Source of the DNA: Saussurea involucrata
Taxonomy: Eukaryota > Streptophyta > Magnoliopsida > Asterales > Asteraceae
NCBI GenBank assembly: GCA_033807775.1
Contig: CM066321.1
Coordinates: 41,268,850-41,332,849 of the forward strand
Direction of reading: 5' to 3'
Length of the DNA stretch: 64,000 nucleotides
Shown here: positions 20,896-32,670 of the stretch, in pieces
Position numbering within the stretch: position 1 is the first letter of the stretch
Layout of the letters: each line of letters opens with the position of its first letter
The notes under the pieces: model-generated
Told to the model about the DNA's origin: nothing
The model's input: the letters and a program-made list of their open reading frames with translations, nothing else
Database searches by the model: none
Position numbers and translations under genes: made by a program

Positions 20896-22961
20896 TTAAG
20901 CTGATTTTGGTACCCAATGGGACTTGGGTCCTAGTGTGTTAGGTGTAGATCTCTTTGAAGGAATACTATAAGTACCGTACCAATAAGAAGTAAAATCTTT
21001 ATACACAAAATCATTTGATCCACAGTAAGAACAACAAATTTTCTTATGTACCAGCCTAATCAGATGATTTGCAGAATGAATAGGATTAGGTTTAGTAAAA
21101 GAAAATTTACCTTTCGGAGTGTTGTTCTTCTTGGCATTTGATGTGGAAGCAGATGATTTTGGTACATCATTCTTTAAAGGTGTTGTTCCTTTAACTCTCC
21201 ATTCCATCTTCACATGCTTGTAGATGAGTGTATTTGAACCAACAGAAGATTTAGAATTAGAAACTTGAGAACTTTGAACAGGAGTTGTCTTTAACTTGAT
21301 ACCCTTCTTTCTTTTCTCTAAAGGTGGTGTCTTCGTGTTTGAACACTCACCTTTACAAAAAGTACTTGAAGGTTTTTCATTTGTAAACCAAAAATCTGAA
21401 TGGTCCGGAAGCTTCTTTGTTGAGAAATCAAATAAACAAGCTTTTCCTTTATCGTCTTCCTTTGGTATTGACTTGGTTTCGAAAGCATGATTATTTGGCA
21501 TAAAATCACAATCAGAATCAGAATCAGCATTGTGAACTTCAAAATCCTTATTGGAATCAGGTGAATTCCATCTTTTGAAAGCGTTTTCTTTTCTTTCTTT
21601 TGCTAATTCCTTTTCTAACTCATCCACATCTTGAGAAATCTCAATTATTCTGATTTCATAAGAATGTTTCTCATTTTCAAAACTTGCTTTCTCAAATTCA
21701 AACTGTGCTCTTTCAAGATTGAACGTATCTTCAAAATCAGACATTATATTAGGTTTTCCTTCTTTTAAAGATTTTTCTAATGTCATCACTTTTTGAGAAA
21801 GCTCACAGTTTTGTTCTTTAAGAAAGTTGCTTTCTTCAAGATTGAACCAGTTTTTCAAAGCAAATTCTTTTCTTTCGTTTTCTAACACAATCTCTAATTC
21901 AACTTTTGTCTTTAACAAATCAGTCAACTTCTTTTCAAATGAATTGATTTGGTTTACAAAGTTGACTTTCTCATTTTCCAAATTAGTATGCTCGGAGAGA
22001 AGAATATTCTCAAGATCCACCACTTTCTTTGATAGTTTGAGACATTTTTTATCTAACTTTTGTTTTCCATCAAAAATGATCTTTGTTGATTCAAAAAACC
22101 TTTTGATCAAGGAATGTTCAATTTTACCAGTTTCCTTGTTCACCTCGTCATTGAAACAAGAAGATATTTCCTTAAAAGTAGTTGAAAAAATAGTTGAAAG
22201 GAGATCATTTTCATAATCATATTTGATCCTTTGTTCAGCAAGATTTCCAATTCAGCAATTTTTCCTTCAAGAACCAATGTAGGAACATATTTCTTTGTTT
22301 CAACGATTTGATTGTTGGTAACTGGCTTTGTAGCACATATGTCAAAATAGTTATCTGGAAGTGGTTTATTTAGATTTTTGAGAATTTTCTCCGTTTCACG
22401 AGTATAGCAAAAAGGAAGTTGAATATGAGTTGTTAAAAATCTTTTTCTATTTTCCTCTTCATGTGTTTCCTTTTCACCAGTCCAAGGAATTTCAAATTCA
22501 GGCCAATACCGTGCATATCTTAAACATTTGAAATTATACATTGTTGGTAATGCCCAACTAGCTTTGGGCAAATTCTTTGGATTTTCGTAACCAAGTCCCC
22601 AATACTTGTTGACATTGTTTACAAGTCTTGGTTTATGCAGGAAACTTGTTTAGTCAGTTTGACCTCTCAAATATAGCTTCTTTTCCAAATCTTTGATTTT
22701 GTCCAAAAATTATGTGTTTTGAGAGGTAATAGTTTTCAAAGAAAGTTCGCTCTCACTATTGTTTTTCTTTAGATTATTGATCTCAGCATCCTTGCTTTTG
22801 ATATCTTGAACAATGGTTGAGTTCTCCAACACACTCAATCTTTTGTTCAAATTCTAAATTGTTCTCTTATAATTGACTTCTTTTTGTTCAAGATCTTGGA
22901 TCTTTATTCTGTTGTTTATGTCCTTAAGTGACTCCCAACCATAATATTCATCATCATCCAT
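20896..22961 (-). pseudogene. R3 coiled-coil ORF, decayed
   Basis: The likely ATG is 22959-22961 (MDDDEYYGW). It has nonsense codons before 22600, then an open part to 22140, then a frame change into a 415-codon open frame (22143-20896). The N-terminal part contains a W/Y-rich segment (PKASWALPTMYNFKCLRYAR). The C-terminal part is a long coiled coil, then MEWRVKGT, a CCSYCGSNDF motif and GPKSHWVPKSA. It is homologous to R9's intact ORF. No enzyme domain. Confidence 0.75.
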
Positions 22962-24571
22962 TGTTACCTGAAAAGATTAAAAATGATCGTTGTCAGATAC
23001 TTCGTGAGAAGTAGAATTATGCACACACGATTAATCAGAGAAAATTAAAAACGATTAAAGTCAGAAAAATTTTCAAAATCAAATTTTGAATAACAAATTA
23101 TAAAATTTGTCGTTCAAAAATTAATTCCGAAAAATTAATGCGGAATACTTGACTTTAAATCGGCAAACCTGCAAAAAGTAAGAAAAATATATCAGTTATG
23201 AGCACAAGCAGGTAAAATTTGATAAAACGAACAAAAAATGAGAAAATACTAAAAATAGAGACTAAAAATGACAAAGTACGAAACTAAAACGAAAAATAAG
23301 GACTAAAAGTGTAAAATACTAAGACTTATAAACGATGAGGACTAAAAGTAACAAAAGTCTAAAACTTAGGACTCAAAGGACTAAAAATGAAAAATTCGAA
23401 AAGATAAAAGTCTGGGGACTAAAAATGTCAAAATCTAAAACACTAAGTACGAGGACTAAAATTACCAAAAAGCTAAACTTAAACCAAATCTGCTAAATTC
23501 TAAATCAAACTAATGACTCTAACGAAACACGAACAAAAAGGACTAAAATTGAAAAGAATTTAACGGTGACTTAACAACTTTCCGTTAAGTCACTGTTCAT
23601 CACCCTCAACATAACAACTTCACGATCAGCAACTTCTTCTTCAGATTTCTGCTTTGTTTTTCGTTTAAAAACGATTGATTTCAGTTACTTCGTGATCTCT
23701 GAATATCAAACAAACAATTCCAATAAAATGTTCTCAATCATGCAGCAAAATATGCAAAACCCGTTTTGTCCGACTAAAAAAAATCGTTTTGTCCGACAGT
23801 TATGTTTCAATGGTGTACGACAGTTATGATGCAGTAGTGTACGACAGTTATGATGCAGTGGTGTACGACTATGATGAGCAAGTTGGACAAGTAGTGTACG
23901 ACTACTAAGAACGTCCGACAGTTATGAATTTTCCGGCGATAACACAAGCAGTTTCCGGCGAAGTGTGGTTTTCCGGCGAGCAAATTTTCAACAACTGTAA
24001 CTTCTTGACTTCTCAATGAAATATGATTCTGAATGTTGCTGTATGCTCAAAAATTCATCACGAACTAATCTGTGAAATCAAACTCAATTAAAAATGCATT
24101 GGAACATGAGAATCGATCTCCATCTTTACACCTTCACGAAGAATACACAAACTTTACGACTTTCAGATCTGTGGCTGAATATCTATCCTTCTGAAGACTT
24201 CAATCTGTTTCAAAAATAAAAATAAAATGAATTTGTGCAATTAAAACAACAATCAACACTCAAAATTTATCCACAATTGATAATCAACAAAATATTAGCT
24301 TGATAAACCTCTCGTATGAACACTGTTAGTTTCAAAAAAAATTGTTTCAATACTTGTTGTTTAAACTCAAAAACTTTGATTTAAAACTGTTTCAAACAAC
24401 AAATAGAAACTGATCTTTGAACTTGAATCAATCAAAAACACAAACAAATTTCGAATTCTTGAAGATTTTTCAAGAAAAATCTCAAAAACTCAAGAACATC
24501 AATTTTCTTCAAAAATTGACAAAAATAGTCTTCAATTCTGGACTGATTTGTGCATAATTCGATCTGATTAA
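22962..24571 (-). other. R3 leader with CGACAGTTATG repeats
   Basis: Non-coding stretch between PBS and ORF. 23000-23560 is A-rich with repeated ACTAAAA words. 23766-23935 holds several GTACGACAGTTATGA-like units related to the GTCGTA arrays of R6 and R9. No gene. Confidence 0.6.
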
Positions 24572-24583
24572 GCTCTGATACCA
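24572..24583 (-). other. R3 primer-binding site
   Basis: TGGTATCAGAGC in sense, 2 nt from the LTR. Confidence 0.93.
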
Positions 24584-24585
24584 CT

Positions 24586-24925
24586 TGTAATCCCAGATTT
24601 AATCAAGTAACAATGATAAACTCAAGAGATCTTCATTAAAGATGAGAAAGAATACAAGATTGGGAGTGAGATCCACTTTCTCTCTCTAGACTCTCTCTCT
24701 CTAGGAAGTCATCCCTCTATGTTGCTCACCTCTCTCTATGAACGTATAATAACTTCTCTCTAAATGACTTCCCTAAGACAACTATTACAAAACTTCCTAT
24801 TTATACACATTGACTATCACTTTAGTTACTTTGACTTTGACCTTTAAGCCTCTACTTTGACTTTTACAATGCTTTGACCATTTACAAATAAACACTAAAT
24901 CTTGAATACATTTTATGCACTAACA
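24586..24925 (-). repeat. R3 5' LTR
   Basis: 340 bp, TG...CA. It is similar to the R6 LTR, and in sense begins TGTTAGTGCATAAAATGTATTCAAGATTT-like (shared TGTTAG and ATTCAAGATTT). TATA box TATAAATAG is at 24797-24805 (inverse). Confidence 0.88.
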
Positions 24926-26238
24926 GTGTGTGTGTTCTTGGAGCTAAGAAGAAGAAAAGAAAGAGCTTTGTGGTTAAGACATCAATTGGTGAGCTTTGGA
25001 AGTGAATTAAGGTATGTTCCTTTGTATTTTGTGTTTGTAATTGCTTTTAGAAGGGTTCTATCGGAGTAGAAACATCATTTACACATCTGGTAATAATTCT
25101 GTCGAATTCTGGGTGAAATGGGGATAAACAGATAGTGGTTTTCGGATAAAATGAATGTGTCCGGATACTTTTGTTGGTAGTGTCCGGGTAGCTTTGATGA
25201 TGGTGTCCGGACGGTTCAAGTATCCGAGTAAGTCCCTCTTGTTATACGTTTTCGGATGGAATGGGATACCGGATGGTATCCGGATTGCTCTGTTGTCCTG
25301 AATGTCTGTTATCCGGATTAAATGTGCTGTCCGGATAGTTCAGGTTGTTCGGATTACTTTGTTGTCCGGGTAGTTTGAGGTGTCCGGATACTTTAGCTGT
25401 TTGGTCGTTTTTGAGGATAAGAGTTATATAGATGTATATAGGTCCTTAGCCTGCTAGTAAGTCTTATACATAAGTTGGTAAGGAGATATTTGTATGTAAA
25501 TGGTTTCAGATTCTGAGAATTTTGGATAAAGGATCGGATAGCTTGGAGAAAGGCTTGGAAGAGTATTTTAAGCATTCAAGGTGAGTTTTACTTTAAAACG
25601 TTTTCAACTGGAATACATATATGTGTGCTTTGAGAATGTGATAAATGGTGTGATTAAGAGCTTATGAATGACAATATGATATATTGAGATATATATTGTA
25701 TTTATATGTATATTGCACTACACGAGAGCACTGTCGAACTATGCCGGCGGATGATTGCTGTAGTTGTTGTACAGCGGTGTTGTTGTAGTTGTTGTACAGT
25801 GGTGTTGCTGTAGTTGTTGTACAGTGGATTAGTTGGCTTGCTACCAATTAATTTGGCCATGGGAACGAGGATGAGGAGTTGTACACGATGCACGAGTCTT
25901 GATTGGTATTTAAATACGTGTGATATATGTGTGTTTTATAAAAAGGATTTCTAAACTGACAGGGATTATCTCACTAGACCGTTTGGTCTAACCCTCATTT
26001 TCCTTTCAAAAATATGTATTCCAGGTCAAGAATCTTTTGTTAGCAAAGGGAAGGATAAAGCATAGGAGGCGGTTGATAGCTGGCGAAGACTAGTATATGT
26101 TTACATTTCTGTATTGTATAGTTTTGAGACTTTGGGACCGAATGTGAATTATCATGTATTTTGTTATGAAAGTAACGACGTTGTGTTTGAAATGTTAATT
26201 GATATATATATTATGTATGTTTGGAATACCGGATCGTT
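24926..26238 (+). mobile_element. R4: end of a Gypsy-type LTR, cut by R3
   Basis: A non-coding 1.3-kb stretch that looks like the 3' part of a long LTR, ending GATCGTTACA. The segment near 25960-26090 (ACCCTCATTTTCC ... CCAGGTCAAGAATC) resembles the ends of plant Gypsy LTRs I know; lineage not determined. It holds TCCGGAT-rich repeats (25100-25390) and a 25-bp tandem repeat (25759-25828). The left end was interrupted by R3 at GTGTG. The small frames in it are spurious. Confidence 0.45.
25759..25828 (+). repeat. 25-bp tandem repeat in R4
   Basis: About 2.8 copies of a unit beginning TGTAGTTGTTGTACAG, at 25759, 25784 and 25809. Confidence 0.85.
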
Positions 26239-26274
26239 ACAAACAGTATCAAGGATACTTAAATGTCACCCTCC

Positions 26275-26335
26275 TGCGACTTAGCACGGGGGTCAAGGGG
26301 CAACGCCCTTGCGGGGTCTGGGGGCAGTGCCCCTA
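26275..26335 (-). other. GC-rich box with GGGGC-N-GCCCC fold
   Basis: CTTAGCACGGGGGTCAAGGG followed by GGCAACGCCC and GGGGGCAGTGCCCC. It is closely similar to 31402-31460 in the leader of R6. A conserved leader hairpin is likely. Confidence 0.6.
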
Positions 26336-26359
26336 GAAATTTTTTGAAAAATGAGAGTT

Positions 26360-26760
26360 CAGAAAGCTCCCGGATTATGGAATCCGGGTGGTCTCCGGAT
26401 AAGGAATCCGGAAAAATAAGGTTACCGGGTGAACAAAAGTTTCCGAATGAAAGATCATACACAAAACTTACCGGAAGAATTGGGTTTCCGGATGGTATGG
26501 TTTCCGGATGAAGTACTTACCGGATGACAGGTTCCGGAAAGAATCAACTTGACCGGAAACTTCGAGTTGTCCGGATAAAATAGGTTACCGGAAACGTTGA
26601 GTTGTCCGAATAAAGTATTTTACCGGAAACTTTGGGTTTCGGAACAATGTACCCGGAAAGGTTGAGAATGAGTGCACTTACCCGGAAAGTGAGTCGTGTC
26701 CGGAAAGAATAAGCGATTGTCCGGAAAGTGCTGCTGGTATCCGGAAAGTGCAGCTGGACT
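26360..26760 (-). repeat. TCCGGA palindrome array in the R5 leader
   Basis: About 20 dispersed TCCGGA, TTCCGGA or ACCGGAAA words at irregular 15-30 bp spacing. No coding signal. Confidence 0.8.
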
Positions 26761-27152
26761 TTTCAATTCGATTGGGAATTGACTAGGGTTGCTCAAAATC
26801 GTTCCTGAAAGATTAGGAACTCGACCAAACACAAAAATAACACTACCCAAATCGATTTTGAAGCAAAAACAACAAGTTTTGATGGTTAAAAATTCGATTT
26901 TTATCAAGAACACAACCAAAACTTTTGAACTTTAGTTTGCTTAAATCTCACTCAAACGATCGAATTAGAATACGAAAACTTGCAGAATCACTAATAAGAA
27001 TGAAACTAACAATATCCAATAAACGAAAACGATCAATTTCAACAGAATCAAAATTTGGATTATCACCTAAGAACACAGCCGTATCAAAAAAAAACTTACC
27101 AGAATTCGAATAGAGCACTTTGAATCGATTGTCCGTCTGCTCTGATACCAAT

Positions 27153-27402
27153 TGATAGTTCCAGAATTGTGCAACGAACAGTGATGAAATCCTGGTCATC
27201 CAATTTGCTTTCAATAATGAGAGTGTTTACAATAGGAGTAGGAAAGCAATAATGAACAACTAGCCTAAACAATGGCTAAAACAAACATTATATATGGCGG
27301 GCCCATGGTTAACAAGCCCACGACCCGTTAACTAACAAGGCTCAAATTAAACAAATACAATTCAGCCCCTGAACTTCTATTCAACATAAATTGACCCTAA
27401 CA
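27153..27402 (-). repeat. R5 5' LTR
   Basis: 250 bp; in sense TGTTAGGGTCAATTT ... GGAACTATCA. The PBS is 2 nt away at 27139-27150. No second copy is in the window. Confidence 0.8.
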
Positions 27403-27580
27403 AGAAAAGACCTAGTCGCCGCAACTGAATCCAGGCCACGCCCTACTCCACCACCAATTACACCCGCTCCAGAACAACCAACTGTCGACCTACCAGTCGG
27501 TGAGTTAAAATCCCTCCGATTAGCCAAACAACTATCCCTTAACCCTAATACCTCCCAAGACCAGGATCTATTAAGCCTAC
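27403..27580 (+). pseudogene. R7 extra ORF, first piece
   Basis: Open frame with a Pro-rich part (PTPPPITPAPEQPT) ending at the R6 insertion. The frame resumes after R6 at 32999 once the duplicated CCTAC is counted once. Confidence 0.6.
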
Positions 27581-27903
27581 TGATATCCCACTTCTAATCA
27601 AGTAACAATGATAAACTCAAGAGATCTTCATTAGAATAGAGAAAGAATACAAAGATTGGAATGAGATCCCCTTTGTCTCTCTAAACTCTCTCTAGGAAGT
27701 CATCCCTATATGTTGCCCACCTCTCTCACTACTCACGTATATATGACTTGAATGAGACTCCCTCTTTACAAATCCTATTTATACACTTTGACTATCACTT
27801 TAGTTACTTTGACTTTGACCTTTAAGCCTCTACTTTGACTTTTACAATGCTTTGACCATTTACAAATAAACACTAAATCTTGAATACATTTTATGCACTA
27901 ACA
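27581..27903 (-). repeat. R6 3' LTR
   Basis: 323 bp, with CCTAC outside. Its end forms the inverted repeat around the polypurine tract. Confidence 0.93.
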
Positions 27904-27929
27904 ATCTCCCCCTATGGATTCAAGATTTA
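27874..27929 (-). other. R6 polypurine tract enclosed by a 12-bp perfect inverted repeat
   Basis: TAAATCTTGAAT (27874-27885, in the LTR) and ATTCAAGATTTA (27918-27929, in the trailer) flank the LTR start and the tract CCATAGGGGGAGAT (sense). Confidence 0.85.
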
Positions 27930-29973
27930 AAAAAAATGATGACGATAGTCTTCAACTCTTTGTGATCTTCAGATCTTCAACATTTTAGCTCTTTGAACAA
28001 TCTCCCTCTTCGCTTTGAAGGAATATCAATCTTCGAAAAATAACTCTAAAGAATCTTCAAGTAGGCGTTGTCTTCGGAAATCCAATTTGACTGCTTTAGT
28101 CTTCAACTGGATCTTCAAAAACAAATAGTCATCAAAGTCTTGAAACACAATCTTCAAATCTTTAAGGTGTTGGTCAAAGTCTTCAAAAACAAAATCTTCA
28201 TCTTCTTGAATCTTCGTATCACTGGTCTTTGAATCATTGTAGCACGGATCTTTGCATCTTTGAGATTTGAAATATATCTTCGGTCTTTGAACATGAAATT
28301 GCTTTTGAGCTTTAACGGGGTTTTGAGTTTTTCGAATATCTTGAACTGCGTATCTTCATCTCTTCAACAATAACATTCTTCGAACTTTGAATCTTTGTCG
28401 AATCATCTCGAAACATCTTGAAAACATCTTGACACTTTATTTCGAGCTTCTTGACTTCTCTTTATCTTGAAGTTGAAACTTTCATAGTTTCTCCCCCTTT
28501 TTGATGATTGTGAGCATCATGATCATCAAAATCCTCTTTTCAATTTCAGCAATCCTTGAATATATCAATAATAATCTCCTCCTTCTGATCTGAATAACCG
28601 TCAATTCCAAAAATATTTATCCGAATCTTTTCAAATTCAGACAAAATAAAGTGGTAACCCTGAAACAACGAATGAATCAATTATAATGCCTGTAAGTTGC
28701 ACGGAGCCACTTAGTACAACAAATGCACTTTGGAAAGGAGCTTTTTAATGTTCACTCCTCCAGGGCTTCCATTCAATTATCGAAAAACCACAAAGGAAAT
28801 TCTATGAATGTTATAACAAGAAAACATATTCCTTGTGTGTACGTGCAAGTGTAGAAAAAATGAAGCAACATATGCTTGAATAATAATAGGCTCAAAGTGT
28901 GTAAACTGTTGAGACAGCAACAAGTTTTCCACAGACTCAATGTGCATGAATGAATAGCGAAGGTGGGGCAAACTTCCTTCTTTTTCAATATCTAGACCTT
29001 CCGAGTGAAGATCAGATAGATGATATGCTGCGTCCCCAAGAAAATGAAACATTTCTTTGTTAAGAAAGAAATGAGTAGTTGGTGGGGTTAATGCAAGAGT
29101 TGGCATGGGCTAGTTGCCTGTTTCAATGATGGTCACCAAAAAATGTGAACCAATCAGTAATGTGGATGCCCGGCTCAAAAAATGGATGGTGCAGAGTTCT
29201 CTTATTCTTTTAACTCTGTTCTCACACCATCTTTCTGTTTTTAATCCGCTCACTTCTAACCAAACTCTCATTTTCATTTTACCTAAGCACAATGAGATAC
29301 TCAACCGGATGAGTAATCTCCCCCACTCTTTGATTTCGACCCCTCACCCCTCAATCACTCAAGGATAACTTCTTGGGTAGGAAACACTGGTTAACGTGGA
29401 TCCATAGAAGTTTTATAAATCCTCACACTGATTCCCATGAAATTTTGTCCTAAAATGTTGCATTGTTCAACAATTTATCATGAACAATTAAGAATATCGG
29501 CATTTGATTTATATTGCCATCAGAAAGTATGCTCCTCAATAATATCATGAAGATTTGAGCATTTGATCTTTGAAGATTTCTCAAAACAAGAATATTGAAA
29601 GAATGAAATGAATTCGAAAGACTTGTTTGAGAATCTGACAATGTATCAATCAGATCAAATATGAATGATAATCATGTAAGGTTAGGGTATCAAAGAATTG
29701 GATATTTTGTTTATATGAACAAATATAAACAATCTTTGAATGAAACGCTTAAGTTCGAACGCTGAAATGAATATGATGCTCAATCAAAATTTGAAAATTC
29801 AAACGGGAGTATTACCATCGAAAAATGTTTCGTTTTGAGACATGGTAATAACAAAGTCAATAAGAAGTTGAACCGATGTGTGTGAATACTTGAAAGTATA
29901 GAAAAGATAATACGCAAGTATTAATCTTTAGAAACACACGGTCAGAAATGATGTAATGACAATCCGAGATCTA

Positions 29974-30037
<64 letters not shown>

Positions 30038-30300
30038 TATATGAAAAACATTTAAATCGCACTTCTAAAATTCAGAAAATCTGTTTGAGAATCGAGAAGT
30101 GGTTTGAACATTTAGCAAAATATTTTTCATGCTTGAAAGTCGTTCTTCTTTCAAACAATCTCAGATTAAGTTCAGAAGATACTTACAATAAGATGTTTAA
30201 ACTCCCCCTCAAATCACGATAGACTGATTGAAAATCAGATAAGCTCCCCCTCAAAATTTGCAAAAGATCTTAATGAAACAAAATTAGTATATGAAACAGT
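27930..30300 (-). other. R6 trailer
   Basis: Homologous to 1-1546 and 37474-40140. 28490-29430 is the SIRE extra-ORF fossil. 29690-29770 is the uninterrupted counterpart of the R1 and R2 insertion sites. No gene. Confidence 0.7.
29973..30042. repeat. (AT)n microsatellite
   Basis: About 70 bp of TA dinucleotides, absent at the same place in R3 and R8. Confidence 0.9.
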
Positions 30301-30328
30301 CAAAGTATAAAACAATGAAATACGAGTT

Positions 30329-30426
30329 CTAAACTGATGTGTAACTCGTTGAAGTACGGGTCCTAAACTGATATGTTTAGAAGCCATTATTTCTTTGAAG
30401 AACGGGTTCTAAACTGATATGTTTAG
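30329..30426 (-). other. R6 hairpin array, fused to a PBS
   Basis: Units at 30329-30342 (truncated), 30363-30380 and 30409-30426 have CTAAAC/GTTTAG stems with TGATAT loops. The last G is directly followed by GCTCTGATACCA, the inverse PBS. The ORF and leader normally present between them are gone. Confidence 0.75.
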
Positions 30427-30438
30427 GCTCTGATACCA
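30427..30438 (-). other. Internal primer-binding site in R6
   Basis: TGGTATCAGAGC in sense, 2 nt from the internal LTR copy at 30441. Confidence 0.85.
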
Positions 30439-30440
30439 CT

Positions 30441-30950
30441 TGTGATCCCAGAAATCAACAACAATTCAAGTATTAGGGAGAGATCGAGATACAAACGTCA
30501 TCCTCATATTAGATTCAATATCATTTTAGTACAAGATGACTCTCTCTTTCTCTCACAAGATTAGCTCTCTACATTGTGCCTCACCTTTACAAATGAGCTC
30601 CGAACACCTATTTATAGGGACATACAAGACATAACAAGCTTTACACAAGCTTTACAAAACTTTCATATATTTAGTACATTTTCGGTACTAACATTCTTGT
30701 GATCCCAGAAATCAACAACAATTCAAGTATTAGGGAGAGATCGAGATACAAACGTCATCCTCATATTAGATTCAATATCATTTTAGTACAAGATGACTCT
30801 CTCTTTCTCTCCCAATATTAGCTCTCTACATTGTGCCTCACCTTTACAAATGAGCTCCTAACACCTATTTATAGGGACATACAAGACATAACAAGCTTTA
30901 CACAAGCTTTACAAAACTTTCATATATTTAGTACATTTTCGGTACTAACA
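30441..30950 (-). repeat. Two tandem internal LTRs in R6
   Basis: 30441-30693 and 30698-30950, each 253 bp, TG...CA, separated by TTCT and differing at about three positions. Each has TATAAATAG in sense (first copy 30608-30616). The order PBS, LTR, LTR, polypurine tract resembles a two-LTR junction. Confidence 0.88.
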
Positions 30951-30975
30951 TTCTCCCCCTAAAGTTTTGTAAAGC
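30906..30975 (-). other. Internal polypurine tract with a 15-bp perfect inverted repeat
   Basis: GCTTTACAAAACTTT (30906-30920, in the LTR) and AAAGTTTTGTAAAGC (30961-30975, outside) bracket the tract and the LTR start. This is the longest perfect example of this structure in the window. Confidence 0.88.
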
Positions 30976-31400
30976 AAAATCATATCAATCTTCAAAAGCA
31001 TTAGCTCCTCTCCCCCTTGATTTTCTTGGAAAAACTTTAGCGATGCTTTTTCTTCGAATAAAGTCTAGGCTCCCCCTTGAAAGAAGCTCTTACCCTTTTA
31101 ATTTTCAACCATGAAAAACCGGATTCGATGTACGCCATAACCTCGACTGGATGCACGAGCACATCTTCAAAAAGTATAAACTCAATCTCGTTCCGATAAG
31201 CTCACAAGAAAGATAACGAGCGAGTTTTGAGTGACAAAACGAGTGCAATCACAGTGTATAACAAAGAATCCGTCAATGAACCGCGGGTTGAGTAGGAATT
31301 CGGCTTAAGAGCTTGGTTCGGATTTGCTCGAAAGAAGGAAGTGTCAAGTAGCATCCATGCTTTATAATCAATTCCAAGAAAAAATTCCCCTTCCCGAGAC
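30976..31400 (-). other. R6 middle, non-coding
   Basis: Trailer-like sequence with three CTCCCCCTT tracts (about 31011, 31070). No homologous copy or coding frame seen in this window. Confidence 0.5.
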
Positions 31401-31401
31401 T

Positions 31402-31460
31402 TAGCACGGGGGTTCCGCTACCCGGTTAGCGGATGGGGTCAAGGGGCAGCGCCCCTAGAG
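31402..31460 (-). other. GC-rich box in the R6 leader
   Basis: CTTAGCACGGGGGTTCCGCT ... GGGGTCAAGGGGCAGCGCCCC. GGGGC pairs with GCCCC over AGC. It matches the box at 26275-26335. Confidence 0.6.
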
Positions 31461-31539
31461 AAATTTTTTCACTCTTTAAACTGGCTAAAAACATCTCAAA
31501 TCTGTGCGACTAGAAGTTGTAATCTGGCATCGTTTGTGC

Positions 31540-32110
31540 GAAAACTTCCAGTGAACAGTAACTATCGGACATGTCTTATACGACTTTGATCAATGAACAG
31601 TAATTGTCGTATGGGTCTTGTACGACTTAGATTGAATGAATAGTAACTGTCGTAGGAGTCTTGTACGACTACACAGGTGAACAGTAACTATCACATGGGC
31701 CTTGTACGACTAGCGTTGATGAACAGTAACTGTCGTATGCCTCTTGTACGACTAGCACGAAAGATCAGTCGTAGTCGTATGCCACTTGTACGACTAGCGC
31801 ACATGAACAGTAGAAGTCGTATGCTTCTTGTACGACTAGACCCAATGAATAGTAACTGTTGTATAAGAGTCGTGCGACAGTCGTGCATGAACAGTAACTG
31901 TTGTATGTGTCTTGTGCGACTAAAATTTGAAGTCGGTCCAATGTTGTACGACAGTTATGAGTTTTAGTTATGTACGACAGTTATGAGTTTTAGTGTCATA
32001 CGACAGTTATGAATATGATGAACACTTCAGCGTATGACAGTTATGAATATTTGAAGACCTTTGTTGTCCGACAGTTATGAGTATCATCGTGCGACAGTTA
32101 CGAACCATTC
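31540..32110 (-). repeat. GTCGTA/TACGAC array in the R6 leader, about 42-bp period
   Basis: Units like TGAACAGTAACTGTCGTATG followed by CCTCTTGTACGACTAG. The first half is regular (42 bp); the second half has CGACAGTTATGA words. The period is a multiple of three, so both strands show accidental open frames. Confidence 0.85.
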
Positions 32111-32670
32111 TGACGAACACTTTTATCAGCCCAAAAGCCTCGATTTCTTGCTGAATTCCACACCAAATTACTGCAAACAGATCGTTACTTCATATCGAAC
32201 AGATCTGTGAGCATCTAAACATCAAAACTTCGGTGAAAATAGCAAATTCCAGCCAAAATCGTTTTTCCGGCGAGGTAGCTACTGTTCAACCCCAAAAATC
32301 GTATTTCGCACATTTCTTCACTAAATTCGGATCCGATTGTTGCAATCTCTTCATAATCAATGCAGAAAATGATCTGATTGGCTAAAATCAATCCATGCAC
32401 ATCAAAATCTTCTAGATCTAAGATTTTCCGAAAAACTCAAAACTTTCTAAATCACCGATTTGTTCACGTTGATCGATTCTGAATATAGGAATGGATCTGG
32501 AATCGAACAACGAACATATCTTTAATAGATCAAGTGATTAGAACACACTTACTTGAAGATCAAACTCCAAAATCTTCAAAATTCTTCAAATTTCGATACT
32601 TTTTCACTTGAATTGTCGAGATTCGATGATCGTATCGAAGAAATGTCTTCAATTCTGCTCTGATACCACT

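Larger units (their letters stand above)
1..24925 (-). mobile_element. R3: non-autonomous LTR element, partial, host of R1 and R2
   Basis: Minus-strand LTR retrotransposon whose 3' LTR lies left of the window. Its pieces are 1-1546, 15044-15081 and 20141-24925. They join when R1 and R2 are removed: the related element R6 has the uninterrupted version at about 29690-29770. In sense order it has the 5' LTR (24586-24925), PBS (24572-24583), a long leader, a decayed coiled-coil ORF (22961-20896), an acceptor-like motif (20884-20891), a hairpin array (20651-20758) and a trailer. No integrase or reverse transcriptase is present. The 5 bp after the LTR (24926-24930, GTGTG) should be its target duplication. 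It has inserted into R4. Confidence 0.85.
26239..27402 (-). mobile_element. R5: leader and 5' LTR of a non-autonomous LTR element
   Basis: Minus strand. The 5' LTR is 27153-27402 and the PBS 27139-27150. The leader contains a TCCGGA array (26360-26760) and a GC-rich box (26275-26335). The rest is missing, lying to the left or removed by R4. AGAAA after the LTR (27403-27407) is the expected target duplication inside R7. Confidence 0.75.

Noticed and set aside
31677..31967. Open frame with a 14-residue peptide repeat
   Set aside because: It lies in the leader array of a minus-strand element. The 42-bp period keeps frames open on both strands, and nothing supports coding.
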